A DNA stretch of 64,000 nt from Mycolicibacterium sp. P1-18. Lineage in GTDB: Bacteria > Actinomycetota > Actinomycetes > Mycobacteriales > Mycobacteriaceae. The position numbers were made by a program, and so were the translations under genes. Of the stretch, positions 55,319-63,945 are shown in pieces. The first letter of the stretch is position 1, and each line of letters starts with the position of its first letter. A model generated the notes under the pieces. It worked only from the letters and a program-made list of their open reading frames with translations, was not told where the DNA came from and made no database searches. The DNA lies in NCBI RefSeq assembly GCF_008329535.1, contig NZ_NPKR01000002.1:186001-250000 (forward strand), written 5' to 3'.

Positions 55319-55585
55319 ATGTGCCGGAACATCACCGAACTGCGCGGCCTCGAGCCGTCCGCGACGGCCGAGGAGATCGAGGCCGCGTCGCGTCAGTACG
55401 TCCGCAAGGTCAGCGGCATCACCCGTCCCACGGCCGCCAACGCCGAGGCCTTCGAGGCCGCCGTCGCCGAGGTGACCGCGACGACGACGCGTCTGCTGAG
55501 CGCGTTGCCGCCGCGCCGTCAGCCGCCGAAGACGGTGCCGCCGCTGCGGCGTCCCGAGGTGCGGGCCAGGCTCGCGGCGACGTGA
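55319..55585 (+). CDS. DUF2277 family protein
   Basis: An 88-residue protein opening M-C-R-N-I-T-E-L-R-G-L, the typical beginning of the DUF2277 family, with a T-x-E-E-I-E-A-A-S-R-Q-Y-V-R-K-V-S-G motif. Widespread and uncharacterised; some annotation lists call it a possible small DNA- or RNA-binding helix bundle, which I cannot support. GTGA overlap with the next gene. Confidence 0.8.
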   Translation: MCRNITELRGLEPSATAEEIEAASRQYVRKVSGITRPTAANAEAFEAAVAEVTATTTRLLSALPPRRQPPKTVPPLRRPEVRARLAAT

Positions 55586-56130
55586 GCACACCGGCGCTCA
55601 AGGAGTGGAGCGCGGCCGTGCACGCCATGCTCGACGGCCGGCAGACGGTGTTGTTGCGCAAGGGCGGCATCCACGAGAAGCGGTTCGACGTCGCGGCGAG
55701 CGAGTTCGTGTTCTTTCCCACCGTCGCCCACGGGCACGCCGAGCGCGTGCGGCCCGAGCACCGCCACCTGCTGGCGGCCGCCGACCCGGACAGCACCGAG
55801 GACGAGGTGGTGCTCCGCGCGGGGGCACGGGTGGTCGCCGCGGTGGCGGTCGACCGGCCCGACGGACTCGACGAGTTGGCCGACACCCACATCTGGACGC
55901 CCGAGTCGGTGCGGACCGACCGGCTGGACTTCCGGCCCAAGCACCGGCTGACGGTGCTGGTGGTGCAGGCGCGTCCGCTGCTCGAGCCGGTGCGGCTGCC
56001 CCGAGACCCGGCCTACGCGGGGTGCAAGAGCTGGGTCGACGTGTCGGTGCCGGTGCGCTGGGGCGCCCCCGTTCACGACGACGCGGTGCTGGCCGCGGTG
56101 GCCGACCGGGTCAGGGCGTCAGTGGGCTGA
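55582..56130 (+). CDS. DUF1802 family protein
   Basis: A 182-residue soluble protein. L-K-E-W-S-A-A-V-H-A-M-L-D-G-R-Q-T-V-L-L-R-K-G-G-I-H-E is the DUF1802 N-terminus, and F-F-P-T is conserved. Function unknown; the family often neighbours DUF2277. GTG start overlaps the DUF2277 stop, and its 3' end overlaps the convergent hydrolase gene by 12 bases. Confidence 0.8.
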   Translation: MSTPALKEWSAAVHAMLDGRQTVLLRKGGIHEKRFDVAASEFVFFPTVAHGHAERVRPEHRHLLAAADPDSTEDEVVLRAGARVVAAVAVDRPDGLDELADTHIWTPESVRTDRLDFRPKHRLTVLVVQARPLLEPVRLPRDPAYAGCKSWVDVSVPVRWGAPVHDDAVLAAVADRVRASVG

Positions 56131-57789
56131 GGGCGGCTGCGGGCTGGCGGGCATTACCAGCCGCGACAGTCCACCCGCGCCGTGGTGAATCGTGTGCCGC
56201 TGAAGCTTGGTCGTCGTGCCCGAGATCGGCGGTTCGTCGGTGCCGAGGTTGCGCACGAAACGCGGGTGGGAGCCGCCGGCGACCATGACCCGCAACCGCG
56301 ATCCGGCGGGGAAGCGGTGCGCCACGGCGTCGAGGGCGAGCCGGACGTCACCGGAATCGGTCGTCCGCCGGACGAACCCGTCGGTCACGTTGACCGAATG
56401 GCCGTCGGGATCCACCTGGCTGAGCCGGACGAAGACGTCGTGGTTCGGGTTGTCGCACGAGTGGGACAGCTCGATCACCGGGCTGCCGACGAGGTGGAGG
56501 TCGGCGGCCAGGGGATCGCCGGTGAAGTCCAGGACGTCGCGGCGCAGCGAGAGTCGCGTGTCGTCGCGGTACCCGCCCTCGGGGGAGAGCAGCCGGCCAC
56601 CGATGGTGGGCGTCGGGTCGGCCGGGTCGAAGGTGAACGTCGACGAGGGCGCCGACTCCGCCGGTGCGACGTCGGAGAGTCGGTGTGCCGGATGCAGATA
56701 CGTCACGTGCTCGGGCATCGGTGGCGGCCAGTCGTCGAGGTCGAGCCAGCCGCCGCCGTCGACGTGGGCCCGCACCGGCGTGCGCTCGGGGGCGGGGGTG
56801 CCGCCGACGTGTTCGTCGAGCCATGCGAGCGACTCGCGGAGCACCGTCGGCGCGCCCTTGGTCATGACCTGGGTGTGGGTCCACGATCCGACGGTCAGCG
56901 CCGTCGGCACGCCGCGCTCGCGCAGGCGGGCGAACTGCGCCAGCGTCTGGTCCAGGAAGAGGTCCTGCCAGCCGCCGAACAGCAGCACCGGCACGTCGAC
57001 GCGGTCGAGTGCGTCGGTCAGCCGCAGCGGCTCCCAGAACGGGTCGTCACGGTTCGGGTGCGCGACCCAGGACTCCCACCACGGCGCACCCGCGCCGAGC
57101 ATCGTGCGCCCCGACGGTCCCATCGGCGCCTGGCCTGCGGACTGCGCCACCCGTCGCCGCGACCGGCCCTGCTGCAGCGCGCCGAGCAGCCGGCTGCCGT
57201 CCTCCTGGCGCGACATCATGTCGCTCCACCCGAGGAAGTCGTTGATGGTGAACGACCCGGTGCCCCAAGCTGATTCGCTGAAGTCGTGCGGTCCGACGGT
57301 GATGACCGCGGCGGACAACTCCGGCGGCGGGTCCATCAGGATGGCCCACTGGGTGAAGCCGAGGTAGGACAGGCCGATGGTGGCGAACGACCCGGTGAAC
57401 CACGTCTCGTGGCGCAGCCATTCGACGGTGTCCGCGCCGTCGGCCACCTCGTGGATCATCGGGGTGAACTCGCCGCCGGACCCGAACGTTCCCCGGACGC
57501 TCTGGATCACCACGTGATAGCCGCGGGCGGCGTAGACGGCGCCGAACAGACTGGAGAACGGGAAGGCGCGGCCGTACGGGCAACGGACCAGCAGGGTGCC
57601 CTTCGGCGACGGGGTGCGCGGCGCGTAGTGGTCGGCGACCAGGTCGACGCCGTCGCGCATCGGAACCCGCAGTCCGCGCACCACGGTGAAGTCGGTGGTC
57701 GGCGGGGGAAGGTGGAGGACTCGGCTCAGGGTGTGCGAGGCGATGCGCTTGGCGCTCAGTCGGGAAGCCACGGCAGCCACGTTACGCAC
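56119..57789 (-). CDS. CocE/NonD-family hydrolase (X-Pro dipeptidyl-peptidase S15-like)
   Basis: A 556-residue serine hydrolase. M-R-D-G-V-D-L-V-A-D at the start of the alpha/beta domain, R-G-T-F-G-S-G-G, nucleophile elbow G-L-S-Y-L-G, and a C-terminal jelly-roll (about 340-556) ending with P-R-F-V-R-N. Members hydrolyse esters or acyl-Pro peptides; substrate unknown. A counterpart (Rv2800) lies in this segment in M. tuberculosis. Start GTG at 57789, the only reasonable one near the upstream gene. Confidence 0.87.
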   Translation of the reverse strand: MRNVAAVASRLSAKRIASHTLSRVLHLPPPTTDFTVVRGLRVPMRDGVDLVADHYAPRTPSPKGTLLVRCPYGRAFPFSSLFGAVYAARGYHVVIQSVRGTFGSGGEFTPMIHEVADGADTVEWLRHETWFTGSFATIGLSYLGFTQWAILMDPPPELSAAVITVGPHDFSESAWGTGSFTINDFLGWSDMMSRQEDGSRLLGALQQGRSRRRVAQSAGQAPMGPSGRTMLGAGAPWWESWVAHPNRDDPFWEPLRLTDALDRVDVPVLLFGGWQDLFLDQTLAQFARLRERGVPTALTVGSWTHTQVMTKGAPTVLRESLAWLDEHVGGTPAPERTPVRAHVDGGGWLDLDDWPPPMPEHVTYLHPAHRLSDVAPAESAPSSTFTFDPADPTPTIGGRLLSPEGGYRDDTRLSLRRDVLDFTGDPLAADLHLVGSPVIELSHSCDNPNHDVFVRLSQVDPDGHSVNVTDGFVRRTTDSGDVRLALDAVAHRFPAGSRLRVMVAGGSHPRFVRNLGTDEPPISGTTTKLQRHTIHHGAGGLSRLVMPASPQPPSAH

Positions 57790-57802
57790 CGGCGTGGCGG
57801 GC

Positions 57803-58414
57803 TCAGAACTTGTAGAACGGCACCAGCTGCTGGGCGCGCTGCAGGTTGGTCTGCATGCAGTCGACGTCGTCGGCGCTGTAGACCGGTGCGTAGAACAACG
57901 ATTGCTGCAACACGCCGTAACTGGTGTCGAAGGCGATCATGCAGCTGAACCAGAAGCGGTTGTTGCGGTCCGACGGCTTGAGGATCCAGTACTGCGCGGC
58001 GCGGTGGCCGGCGATGTCCATCTCGACGGCGTCGGCGGGCAGCGTCTGCTCGTAGGTTCGCCACACGAACGCCTCGACGGCCATCTGATAGTTGCCCGCG
58101 TCGTAGTGGCAGCGCAGGCCGTCCTCGTGCTCCGGCGGGGTGAAGCCCAGGCCGAGCCCGTTGATCACGTCGACCGGGATGTCCTCGCACGGGTCGAACG
58201 GGCGCGGGTCGGTGGTTTCGATCACGGGCCACTTGATGCTGCTGGACGCCCCGCTGATGGGCAACGACGTGGACCGAAGGTCGACGGAGCCGGTGTCTGA
58301 CGGGGGGACGGGGTTGGTCTGCCAGACCACGATCACCGCGGCGACCAGCGCACACAGCGCCGACAGCAGGCGCATCTTGCCCAACATGGCACCCCTAGTG
58401 CGCTCGTCGTCCAT
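57803..58414 (-). CDS. Predicted membrane-anchored secreted protein of unknown function (DUF3558-like)
   Basis: A 203-residue protein. The ATG at 58414 gives M-D-D-E-R-T-R-G and one hydrophobic segment (about 17-32), which acts as an anchor or uncleaved signal. The outer part has four Cys (C-E-D, L-R-C-H, F-S-C-M, D-C-M) in a DUF3558-like layout, suggesting two disulfides. Same place and size as Rv2799. Leaderless -10 TACACT seven bases upstream. Confidence 0.75.
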   Translation of the reverse strand: MDDERTRGAMLGKMRLLSALCALVAAVIVVWQTNPVPPSDTGSVDLRSTSLPISGASSSIKWPVIETTDPRPFDPCEDIPVDVINGLGLGFTPPEHEDGLRCHYDAGNYQMAVEAFVWRTYEQTLPADAVEMDIAGHRAAQYWILKPSDRNNRFWFSCMIAFDTSYGVLQQSLFYAPVYSADDVDCMQTNLQRAQQLVPFYKF

Positions 58415-58421
58415 TGCCGGG

Positions 58422-58427
58422 AGTGTA
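58422..58427 (-). promoter_or_regulatory. -10 hexamer TACACT of leaderless secreted-protein gene
   Basis: On the minus strand TACACT ends seven bases before the ATG at 58414. Confidence 0.5.
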
Positions 58428-58504
58428 CAAGTCCGGCGTCGGTGTCCGGGCCGAAAAGCAGAACACGTTCTAGTTGCCGGGTGAGATCCGCGCCGCGGCG
58501 CACG

Positions 58505-58510
58505 TAGGCT
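58505..58510 (+). promoter_or_regulatory. -10 hexamer TAGGCT of the pptH-pptT-truB operon
   Basis: TAGGCT ends eight bases before the pptH GTG at 58519. Confidence 0.5.
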
Positions 58511-58518
58511 GGACCGTT

Positions 58519-59478
58519 GTGTCTCCGCTGTCACAAGACCGTCGCCATCCCACGCTCTGGGCGATCAGCGACCTCCACATCGGCCATACCGGCAACAAGC
58601 CCGTCACCGAGTCGCTCCATCCGTCGTCCCCGGACGACTGGTTGATCGTCGCGGGCGACGTCGGCGAGCGCACCGACGAGATCCGGTGGTCGCTGGATCT
58701 GTTGCGAAAACGGTTCGCGAAGGTCATCTGGGTGCCCGGCAACCACGAACTGTGGACCACCGCCAAGGACCCGATGCAGATCTTCGGCAAGGCGCGCTAC
58801 GACTACCTGGTCGACATGTGCGACGAGATGGGCATCGTGACCCCGGAGCACCCGTACCCGGTGTGGAACGACGAGGGCGGGCCGGCGACCGTCGTGCCGA
58901 TGTTCCTGCTCTACGACTACTCGTTCCTGCCCGCGGGCACGGCCACCAAGGCCGAGGGCCTGGCGATCGCGCGGGAGCGCAACGTGGTGGGCACCGACGA
59001 GTTCCTGCTCTCGGCCGAGCCGTACGCCACCCGCGACGCGTGGTGCCGCGACCGCGTCAAGGCCACGCGCGACCGACTGGAGGATCTGGACTGGCTCACG
59101 CCGTCGATCCTGGTCAACCACTTCCCGTTGGTCCGCGAGCCCTGCGAGGCCATGTACTACCCCGAGTTCGCGCTGTGGTGCGGCACCACGGCGACGAAGG
59201 ACTGGCACACCCGGTACAACGCGTTGTGCTCGGTCTACGGGCACCTGCACATCCCGCGCACCACGTGGTACGACGGGGTGCGCTTCGAGGAAGTGTCGGT
59301 CGGCTACCCGCGAGAGTGGCGCCGCCGCAAGCCCTATCGGTGGATGCGCCAGATCCTGCCCGACCCGCAGTACCCGCCCGGCTACCTCAACGACTTCGGC
59401 GGTCACTTCGAGGTGACCCCGGAGATGCGCGCCAACGCGGAGAAGATGCAGGAGCGGATCAGGAGCAGGCGAGGATGA
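58519..59478 (+). CDS. pptH: Phosphopantetheinyl hydrolase PptH (metallophosphoesterase)
   Basis: A 319-residue calcineurin-like enzyme. S-D-L-H-I-G-H, G-D-V-G-E-R, G-N-H-E, N-H-F-P-L and G-H-L-H are the metal-site blocks. Its counterpart Rv2795c removes 4'-phosphopantetheine from acyl carrier proteins and opposes PptT. The gene overlaps pptT by four bases (ATGA), so the two opposing enzymes are produced together. GTG start at 58519 removes an artefactual N-terminal extension. Confidence 0.92.
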   Translation: MSPLSQDRRHPTLWAISDLHIGHTGNKPVTESLHPSSPDDWLIVAGDVGERTDEIRWSLDLLRKRFAKVIWVPGNHELWTTAKDPMQIFGKARYDYLVDMCDEMGIVTPEHPYPVWNDEGGPATVVPMFLLYDYSFLPAGTATKAEGLAIARERNVVGTDEFLLSAEPYATRDAWCRDRVKATRDRLEDLDWLTPSILVNHFPLVREPCEAMYYPEFALWCGTTATKDWHTRYNALCSVYGHLHIPRTTWYDGVRFEEVSVGYPREWRRRKPYRWMRQILPDPQYPPGYLNDFGGHFEVTPEMRANAEKMQERIRSRRG

Positions 59479-60140
59479 CGGGCAAGCTGCTGTCGAGCGT
59501 CGTTCCGCCGGTGATCGCCTCGGCCGAGTTGTACGCCGACCCGACCGATCTGGCCCCGCTGCCCGAGGAGGAGCCGCTGATCGCGCGCTCGGTGGCCAAG
59601 CGGCGCAACGAATTCGTGACGGTGCGCTACTGCGCCCGCCAGGCGCTCGGCGACCTTGGGCTGCCTCCGGTGCCAATCCTCAAGGGCGACAAGGGTGAAC
59701 CGTGCTGGCCGGACGGGGTGGTCGGCAGCCTCACGCACTGCGAGGGTTTCCGGGGCGCCGTCGTGGGCCGGGTGACCGACGTCCGCTCCGTGGGCATCGA
59801 CGCCGAGCCGCACGCCGTGTTGCCCAAGGGCGTGCTCGACGCCATCAGCCTGCCCGCGGAGCGCAGCCAGCTGGCGACCCTGCCCGGCGGCGCGCACTGG
59901 GATCGAATCCTGTTCTGCGCCAAGGAGGCGACGTACAAGACGTGGTTCCCGCTGACGCATCGCTGGTTGGGCTTCGAGGACGCGCACATCACCTTCACCG
60001 TCGACGGGTCGGGGAGCGCGGGCGGCTTCGAGTCCCGCATCCTGATCGACCCTCGGGCCGAGTCGGGGCCACCGCTCACCACGCTGTCGGGTCGCTGGTC
60101 GGTCGACGGCGGTCTGGTGCTGACGGCGATCGTGCTGTGA
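59475..60140 (+). CDS. pptT: 4'-phosphopantetheinyl transferase PptT
   Basis: A 221-residue Sfp-type enzyme that activates mycolic acid, polyketide and siderophore carrier proteins with CoA. V-G-I-D-A-E-P (Mg site) and [11 protein letters not shown] are the two family motifs. Matches Rv2794c. It overlaps truB by four bases, coupling it to tRNA modification only by position. Confidence 0.95.
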   Translation: MTGKLLSSVVPPVIASAELYADPTDLAPLPEEEPLIARSVAKRRNEFVTVRYCARQALGDLGLPPVPILKGDKGEPCWPDGVVGSLTHCEGFRGAVVGRVTDVRSVGIDAEPHAVLPKGVLDAISLPAERSQLATLPGGAHWDRILFCAKEATYKTWFPLTHRWLGFEDAHITFTVDGSGSAGGFESRILIDPRAESGPPLTTLSGRWSVDGGLVLTAIVL

Positions 60141-61099
60141 GCGTTCCGGCGGGCAGGAGCGCAGCGACCGGGGGATCGGTACCGGCGGGCAGGAGCGGAG
60201 CGACCGGGGGATCGGTACCGCCACCTCCCGGTCTGGTCGTGGTCGACAAGCCCGCAGGCATGACCAGTCACGACGTGGTCGGCCGGTGCCGCCGGTTGTT
60301 CGGCACCCGCAAGGTGGGCCACGCCGGCACGTTGGACCCGATGGCCACCGGGGTGCTGGTCGTCGGGATCGAGCGCGCCACCAAGATCCTCGGCCTGCTG
60401 ACCGCGACGGAGAAGTCCTACGCCGCCACCATCCGCCTGGGCCAGACCACCTCGACCGAGGACGCCGAAGGCGAACTGCTGCAGACGGTTTCGGCCGCGC
60501 ACGTCACCGACGCCGAGATCGAGGCGGCCGTCGCCGCGCTGCGCGGCGAGATCGACCAGATCCCGTCGGCCGTCAGCGCCATCAAGGTCGACGGCCAGCG
60601 CGCCTACACGCTGGCTCGCGAGGGCAAGACCGTCGAGTTGGCCGCGCGCCGGGTGCGAATCGGGCGGTTCGAGGTCCTCGCGGTCCGCCGGTTGGACGGC
60701 GTCGTCGACGTGGACGTCGAGGTGGACTGCTCGTCGGGCACCTACGTCCGGGCGCTCGCGCGCGACGTCGGCGCGACGCTGGGCGTCGGTGGACACCTCA
60801 CCGCGCTGCGCCGCACCCGGGTGGGCCGCTACGGGCTCTCCGAGGCGCACACCCTCGAGCAGCTGGCCGACGCGCCGCTGCTGAGTTACTCGCTGGACGA
60901 GGCGTGCCTGCTGGGCTTCCCCCGCCGTGAGCTGACCGAGGCCGAGGCCGAGTCGGCGGCCAACGGTCGGGCGCTGGCGGCGGGCGGGATCGACGGCGTC
61001 TACGCCGCGACCGCCGCCGACGGCCGGGTGATCGCGCTGCTGTCCGACGAGGGAGCCCGCACGAAGTCCGTCGTCGTCATCCGGCCGTCGACCCTGTAG
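60137..61099 (+). CDS. truB: tRNA pseudouridine-55 synthase TruB with repeated N-terminal extension
   Basis: A 320-residue enzyme. Catalytic region [12 protein letters not shown] (Asp nucleophile) and the N-terminal [12 protein letters not shown] are typical. The extra ~25 N-terminal residues come from a 36-bp tandem repeat (60146-60217), encoding P-A-G-R-S-x-A-T-G-G-S-V twice. M. tuberculosis TruB (298) lacks it. No later ATG/GTG lies before the conserved core, so translation must run through the repeat from the GTG at 60137. Confidence 0.94.
   Translation: MSVPAGRSAATGGSVPAGRSGATGGSVPPPPGLVVVDKPAGMTSHDVVGRCRRLFGTRKVGHAGTLDPMATGVLVVGIERATKILGLLTATEKSYAATIRLGQTTSTEDAEGELLQTVSAAHVTDAEIEAAVAALRGEIDQIPSAVSAIKVDGQRAYTLAREGKTVELAARRVRIGRFEVLAVRRLDGVVDVDVEVDCSSGTYVRALARDVGATLGVGGHLTALRRTRVGRYGLSEAHTLEQLADAPLLSYSLDEACLLGFPRRELTEAEAESAANGRALAAGGIDGVYAATAADGRVIALLSDEGARTKSVVVIRPSTL
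60146..60217 (+). repeat. 36-bp perfect-period tandem repeat (2 copies) inside truB
   Basis: Units 60146-60181 and 60182-60217 differ at one base only (C versus G at unit position 17). The length keeps the frame and adds a 12-residue repeat. The unit's CAGGAGCG...AGCGACCGGGGG text looks like a short dispersed element and may have been captured from outside the gene. Confidence 0.8.
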
Positions 61100-61100
61100 G

Positions 61101-61796
61101 TCAGACCACCCAAATCGCTTCTGCGGCAGGGTTTCCTAGGTCGACGGTGGTGGCCGTGATCGCGCCGCCGGGCTGTTCCACGCCGACGGAGATCATGCCG
61201 GCGAAGTCGCGGCGCGCCAGCACCGTCAGCCGGGCGTCCAGGCTGATGCCCACGCTGTCGAAGTAGCGGAGCATCTCCGGGTCGGCGTCGGAGATGCGGG
61301 CCACCGTGGCGGCGTCGCCGTCCTGCAACATCGACAGCTGGCGGGCGTCGGGGGCCGGCACCCTGCCGTCGCGGGCGGGGATCGGATCGCCGTGCGGGTC
61401 GCGGGTCGGAAATCCGAGCTTGGCGTCGATGCGGTCGAGCATCCGGTCGGACACGGCGTGTTCGAGCACCTCGGCCTCGTCGTGCACTTCGTCCCAGCCG
61501 TACCCGAGCTCGCGCACCAGGAACGTCTCCATCAACCGGTGCCGACGCACCATCGCCAGGGCGGCGAGGCGACCGGCGTCGGTGAGCGTCACGGCGCCGT
61601 ACTTCTCGTGGTCGACGAGACCCTGGTCGGCGAGTTTGCGAATGGATTCCGAGGCCGTGCTGGCCGACACCCCGATGCGCTCGGCCAGCATCTTCGTGCT
61701 GACCTTGTCGACCGACCACTCCTGGGCGGTCCAGATCACCTTCAGGTAGTCCTCGGCAACCGAAGACAAGTCGCGAGAGGTGTCGTCGGGGCTCAT
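61101..61796 (-). CDS. sirR: DtxR/MntR-family metal-dependent regulator (SirR)
   Basis: A 231-residue repressor. The N-terminal winged helix (about 10-75) has S-A-S-T-A-S-E-S-I-R-K-L as recognition helix; the dimer/metal domain has H-R-L-M-E-T-F-L and H-D-E-A-E-V-L-E-H-A-V-S, where His and Glu form the metal sites; the C-terminal ~70 residues are a FeoA/SH3-like domain. Metal ligands and family (Rv2788) suggest manganese or iron sensing. Tail-to-tail with truB, one base apart. Confidence 0.9.
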   Translation of the reverse strand: MSPDDTSRDLSSVAEDYLKVIWTAQEWSVDKVSTKMLAERIGVSASTASESIRKLADQGLVDHEKYGAVTLTDAGRLAALAMVRRHRLMETFLVRELGYGWDEVHDEAEVLEHAVSDRMLDRIDAKLGFPTRDPHGDPIPARDGRVPAPDARQLSMLQDGDAATVARISDADPEMLRYFDSVGISLDARLTVLARRDFAGMISVGVEQPGGAITATTVDLGNPAAEAIWVV

Positions 61797-61805
61797 AACC
61801 AGAGG

Positions 61806-61811
61806 AGTTTA
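61806..61811 (-). promoter_or_regulatory. -10 hexamer TAAACT before sirR
   Basis: On the minus strand TAAACT ends nine bases before the sirR ATG at 61796. Confidence 0.4.
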
Positions 61812-61865
61812 GGCAATCGGCCGCTCATCCGGGCATCTGACGGTGCCCGCCGCACCGGGGCGTCG

Positions 61866-61871
61866 TAGGCT
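61866..61871 (+). promoter_or_regulatory. -10 hexamer TAGGCT of leaderless ribF
   Basis: TAGGCT ends seven bases before the ribF GTG at 61879. Confidence 0.55.
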
Positions 61872-61878
61872 TGCCGTC

Positions 61879-62862
61879 GTGCAGCGCTGGCGGGGCCAAG
61901 ACGAGATCCCCACGGACTGGGGCAGGTGCGTCCTCACGATCGGTGTGTTCGACGGTGTCCATCGAGGGCACGCCGAACTGATCAACCACGCGGTGAAGGC
62001 GGGCCGGTCCCGCGACGTGCCCACGGTGCTGATGACCTTCGACCCGCACCCCATGGAAGTCGTGTTCCCGGGCAACCATCCCGCGCAGCTCACCACGTTG
62101 ACCCGGCGTGCCGAGCTGGTCGAGGAAATGGGCGTCGACGTCTTCCTCGTCATGCCGTTCACCTCCGACTTCATGAAGTTGACGCCCGAGCGCTACATCC
62201 ACGAACTGCTCGTCGAGCGGCTGCACGTCGTCGAGGTCGTCGTCGGCGAGAACTTCACCTTCGGCAAGAAGGCCGGCGGCAACGTCACCATGCTGCGCAA
62301 GGCCGGGGAGCGGGCCGGGTTCGCGGTGGAGAGCATGTCGCTGGTCTCGGAGATGTCCGACGCCGGTCGCGACGGCACCGTCACCTTCTCCTCCACCTAC
62401 ATCCGGTCCTGCGTCGACGCCGGTGACGTCGTCGCCGCCGCCGAGGCGCTCGGCCGGCCGCACCGCGTCGAGGGCGTCGTGGTCCGCGGTGACGGCCGCG
62501 GCCGGGGGCTCGGCTACCCGACGGCCAACGTCGCACCGCCGATGTACTCGGCGATCCCCGCCGACGGGGTCTACGCGGCGTGGTTCACCGTCCTCGGGCA
62601 CGGAGCCGTCATGGGCACCGTCACCCCGGGCGAGCGGTATCAGGCTGCGGTCTCGGTCGGCACCAACCCCACCTTCTCCGGACGCACCCGCACCGTGGAG
62701 GCCTACGTGCTGGACACCGAGGCGGACCTGTACGGCCAGCACGTCGCCGTCGACTTCGTCTCGCGCATCCGCGGGCAGGAGAAGTTCAACTCGGTCGACG
62801 ACCTCGTGGTGGCCATGGACCGCGACACTCTGCGGGCCCGTGCGGTCCTCGCGGAGTCCTGA
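61879..62862 (+). CDS. ribF: Bifunctional riboflavin kinase / FAD synthetase
   Basis: A 327-residue enzyme making FMN then FAD. N-terminal nucleotidyltransferase with [16 protein letters not shown], and C-terminal kinase with [10 protein letters not shown]. The GTG at 61879 gives [10 protein letters not shown], the same beginning as the M. tuberculosis protein, and is seven bases after a -10. Confidence 0.96.
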   Translation: MQRWRGQDEIPTDWGRCVLTIGVFDGVHRGHAELINHAVKAGRSRDVPTVLMTFDPHPMEVVFPGNHPAQLTTLTRRAELVEEMGVDVFLVMPFTSDFMKLTPERYIHELLVERLHVVEVVVGENFTFGKKAGGNVTMLRKAGERAGFAVESMSLVSEMSDAGRDGTVTFSSTYIRSCVDAGDVVAAAEALGRPHRVEGVVVRGDGRGRGLGYPTANVAPPMYSAIPADGVYAAWFTVLGHGAVMGTVTPGERYQAAVSVGTNPTFSGRTRTVEAYVLDTEADLYGQHVAVDFVSRIRGQEKFNSVDDLVVAMDRDTLRARAVLAES

Positions 62863-62890
62863 GGATTCGGTTCTCGCGTCCGGGCGCTGT

Positions 62891-62958
62891 TAGACTCCCG
62901 GGCGACCCAGCGTGTGCTGCAGTTCGCGGCGGCCGCGCCCCAGTTGTAATTCGCGAAC
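62891..62958 (+). promoter_or_regulatory. rpsO promoter -10 and leader hairpin
   Basis: TAGACT (62891-62896) is the -10 candidate; the leader then holds perfect arms GTTCGCG (62922-62928) and CGCGAAC (62952-62958) around a 23-base loop that itself contains the palindrome GCGGCCGC. S15 represses its own synthesis through leader structures in other bacteria; here this is inference. Confidence 0.4.
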
Positions 62959-62978
62959 CCATGGATGGAGTTTGTTTC

Positions 62979-63248
62979 ATGTCGCTCACCACAGAGCAGA
63001 AGAAGGAAATCCTCGGCCAGTACGGCCTGCACGAGACGGACACCGGCTCGCCGGAAGCCCAGATCGCGATGCTGACCAAGCGCATCTCCGATCTGACCGA
63101 GCACCTCAAGATGCACAAGCACGACCACCACTCGCGTCGCGGCCTGTTGCTGCTGGTCGGTCGTCGTCGTCGTCTCCTCAAGTACATCGCCCAGGTCGAC
63201 GTGGCGCGCTACCGCTCCTTGATCGAGCGCCTGGGCCTGCGCCGCTAG
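62979..63248 (+). CDS. rpsO: 30S ribosomal protein S15
   Basis: An 89-residue ribosomal protein, the usual length. [34 protein letters not shown] and [12 protein letters not shown] match the family. GGATGGAG lies about nine bases before the ATG. It binds 16S rRNA early in 30S assembly. Confidence 0.98.
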   Translation: MSLTTEQKKEILGQYGLHETDTGSPEAQIAMLTKRISDLTEHLKMHKHDHHSRRGLLLLVGRRRRLLKYIAQVDVARYRSLIERLGLRR

Positions 63249-63254
63249 TCCTAC

Positions 63255-63734
63255 GTGAAGGCCCTGTTCGTGGCCGTCGCCGCGGCGACGGCCCTTGCGG
63301 GGTGTTCGTCCGCGGCGGCCGCCGACGTGCAGGTGGGTGACTGCCTCCAGGTCGGCGGTCCGCCCGACCGGCCCGAGACCGCCCGCGTGCAGTGTGGCAG
63401 CCCGGAGTCCAACTTCCGCGTCGTCGGCGCCGTTCGGAACACCGACGAGTGTCCGACCGACGTCGACACGTACTTCTCGACGCGCAGCTCGTTCAGCGGG
63501 TCGGGTTCGACCATCTGCATGGACGTCGACTGGGTGGTCGGCGGCTGCATGAGCATCGATCCGGAGAACGGTCGCGATCCGGTCCGGGTGGATTGCGTCG
63601 ACCGTTCCGTGCCGAATCGTCAACGCGCCACCCAGATCCTGCAACGGGTCGCCAACGTCGACCAGTGCGCCACCGGCATCGGTTACGCCTACGACGAGCG
63701 CCAGTTCACGGTGTGCGTGGAGGACGTGTCGTAA
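63255..63734 (+). CDS. lppU: Lipoprotein LppU
   Basis: A 159-residue protein. Signal peptide with lipobox L-A-G-C (Cys at about residue 17). The mature part has six or more Cys, including D-C-L, V-Q-C-G, E-C-P-T, I-C-M-D, G-C-M and V-D-C-V, which suggests a disulfide-rich extracytoplasmic domain. The order rpsO-lppU-gpsI is that of M. tuberculosis (Rv2785c-Rv2783c). GTG start six bases after the rpsO stop. Function unknown. Confidence 0.85.
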   Translation: MKALFVAVAAATALAGCSSAAAADVQVGDCLQVGGPPDRPETARVQCGSPESNFRVVGAVRNTDECPTDVDTYFSTRSSFSGSGSTICMDVDWVVGGCMSIDPENGRDPVRVDCVDRSVPNRQRATQILQRVANVDQCATGIGYAYDERQFTVCVEDVS

Positions 63735-63770
63735 GTGTGCCCACCGGCGGGTTCCTTGATTGCCGCGGTG

Positions 63771-63785
63771 TAACATGAACATGTT
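63771..63785 (+). promoter_or_regulatory. pnp (gpsI) promoter -10 with overlapping palindrome
   Basis: TAACAT (63771-63776) is a good -10. The perfect inverted repeat AACATG-AA-CATGTT (63772-63785) lies across it and the likely start, a place for an operator. No clear -35 was found. Confidence 0.35.
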
Positions 63786-63859
63786 TTGAGCCTGTTCTGG
63801 CTCGAACGTCGGTGCGGTTCGCGCATATCCGCGGGCACCGTTCCAGTGCGTCACCGGCA

Positions 63860-63945
63860 GGACCCGTCTTCTGAATGGGGCGGTCTTCGGTAGTGGCTGC
63901 CGGAGCCCCCGAGACAGGGCAGGCTCCGACCGCTTCGATCGACGG
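63860..63945 (+). ncRNA. Structured 5' leader of the downstream pnp gene, Actino-pnp-like
   Basis: The 266 bases after lppU hold no gene and lead into the next gene outside the window, expected to be pnp/gpsI. Two stacked stems are visible: GCGGT (63880-63884) with ACCGC (63929-63933), enclosing CGGAGCC (63901-63907) with GGCTCCG (63922-63928). Actinobacteria are known to carry the conserved Actino-pnp RNA motif in front of pnp. The assignment rests on position and stems only; the boundaries are approximate. Confidence 0.5.

Noticed and set aside
63776-63785. TGAACATGTT at the pnp promoter as a third copy of the nicT/sodA element
   Set aside because: It has the TGAACA half-site but no TGTACA at the right spacing and belongs to a different perfect palindrome.
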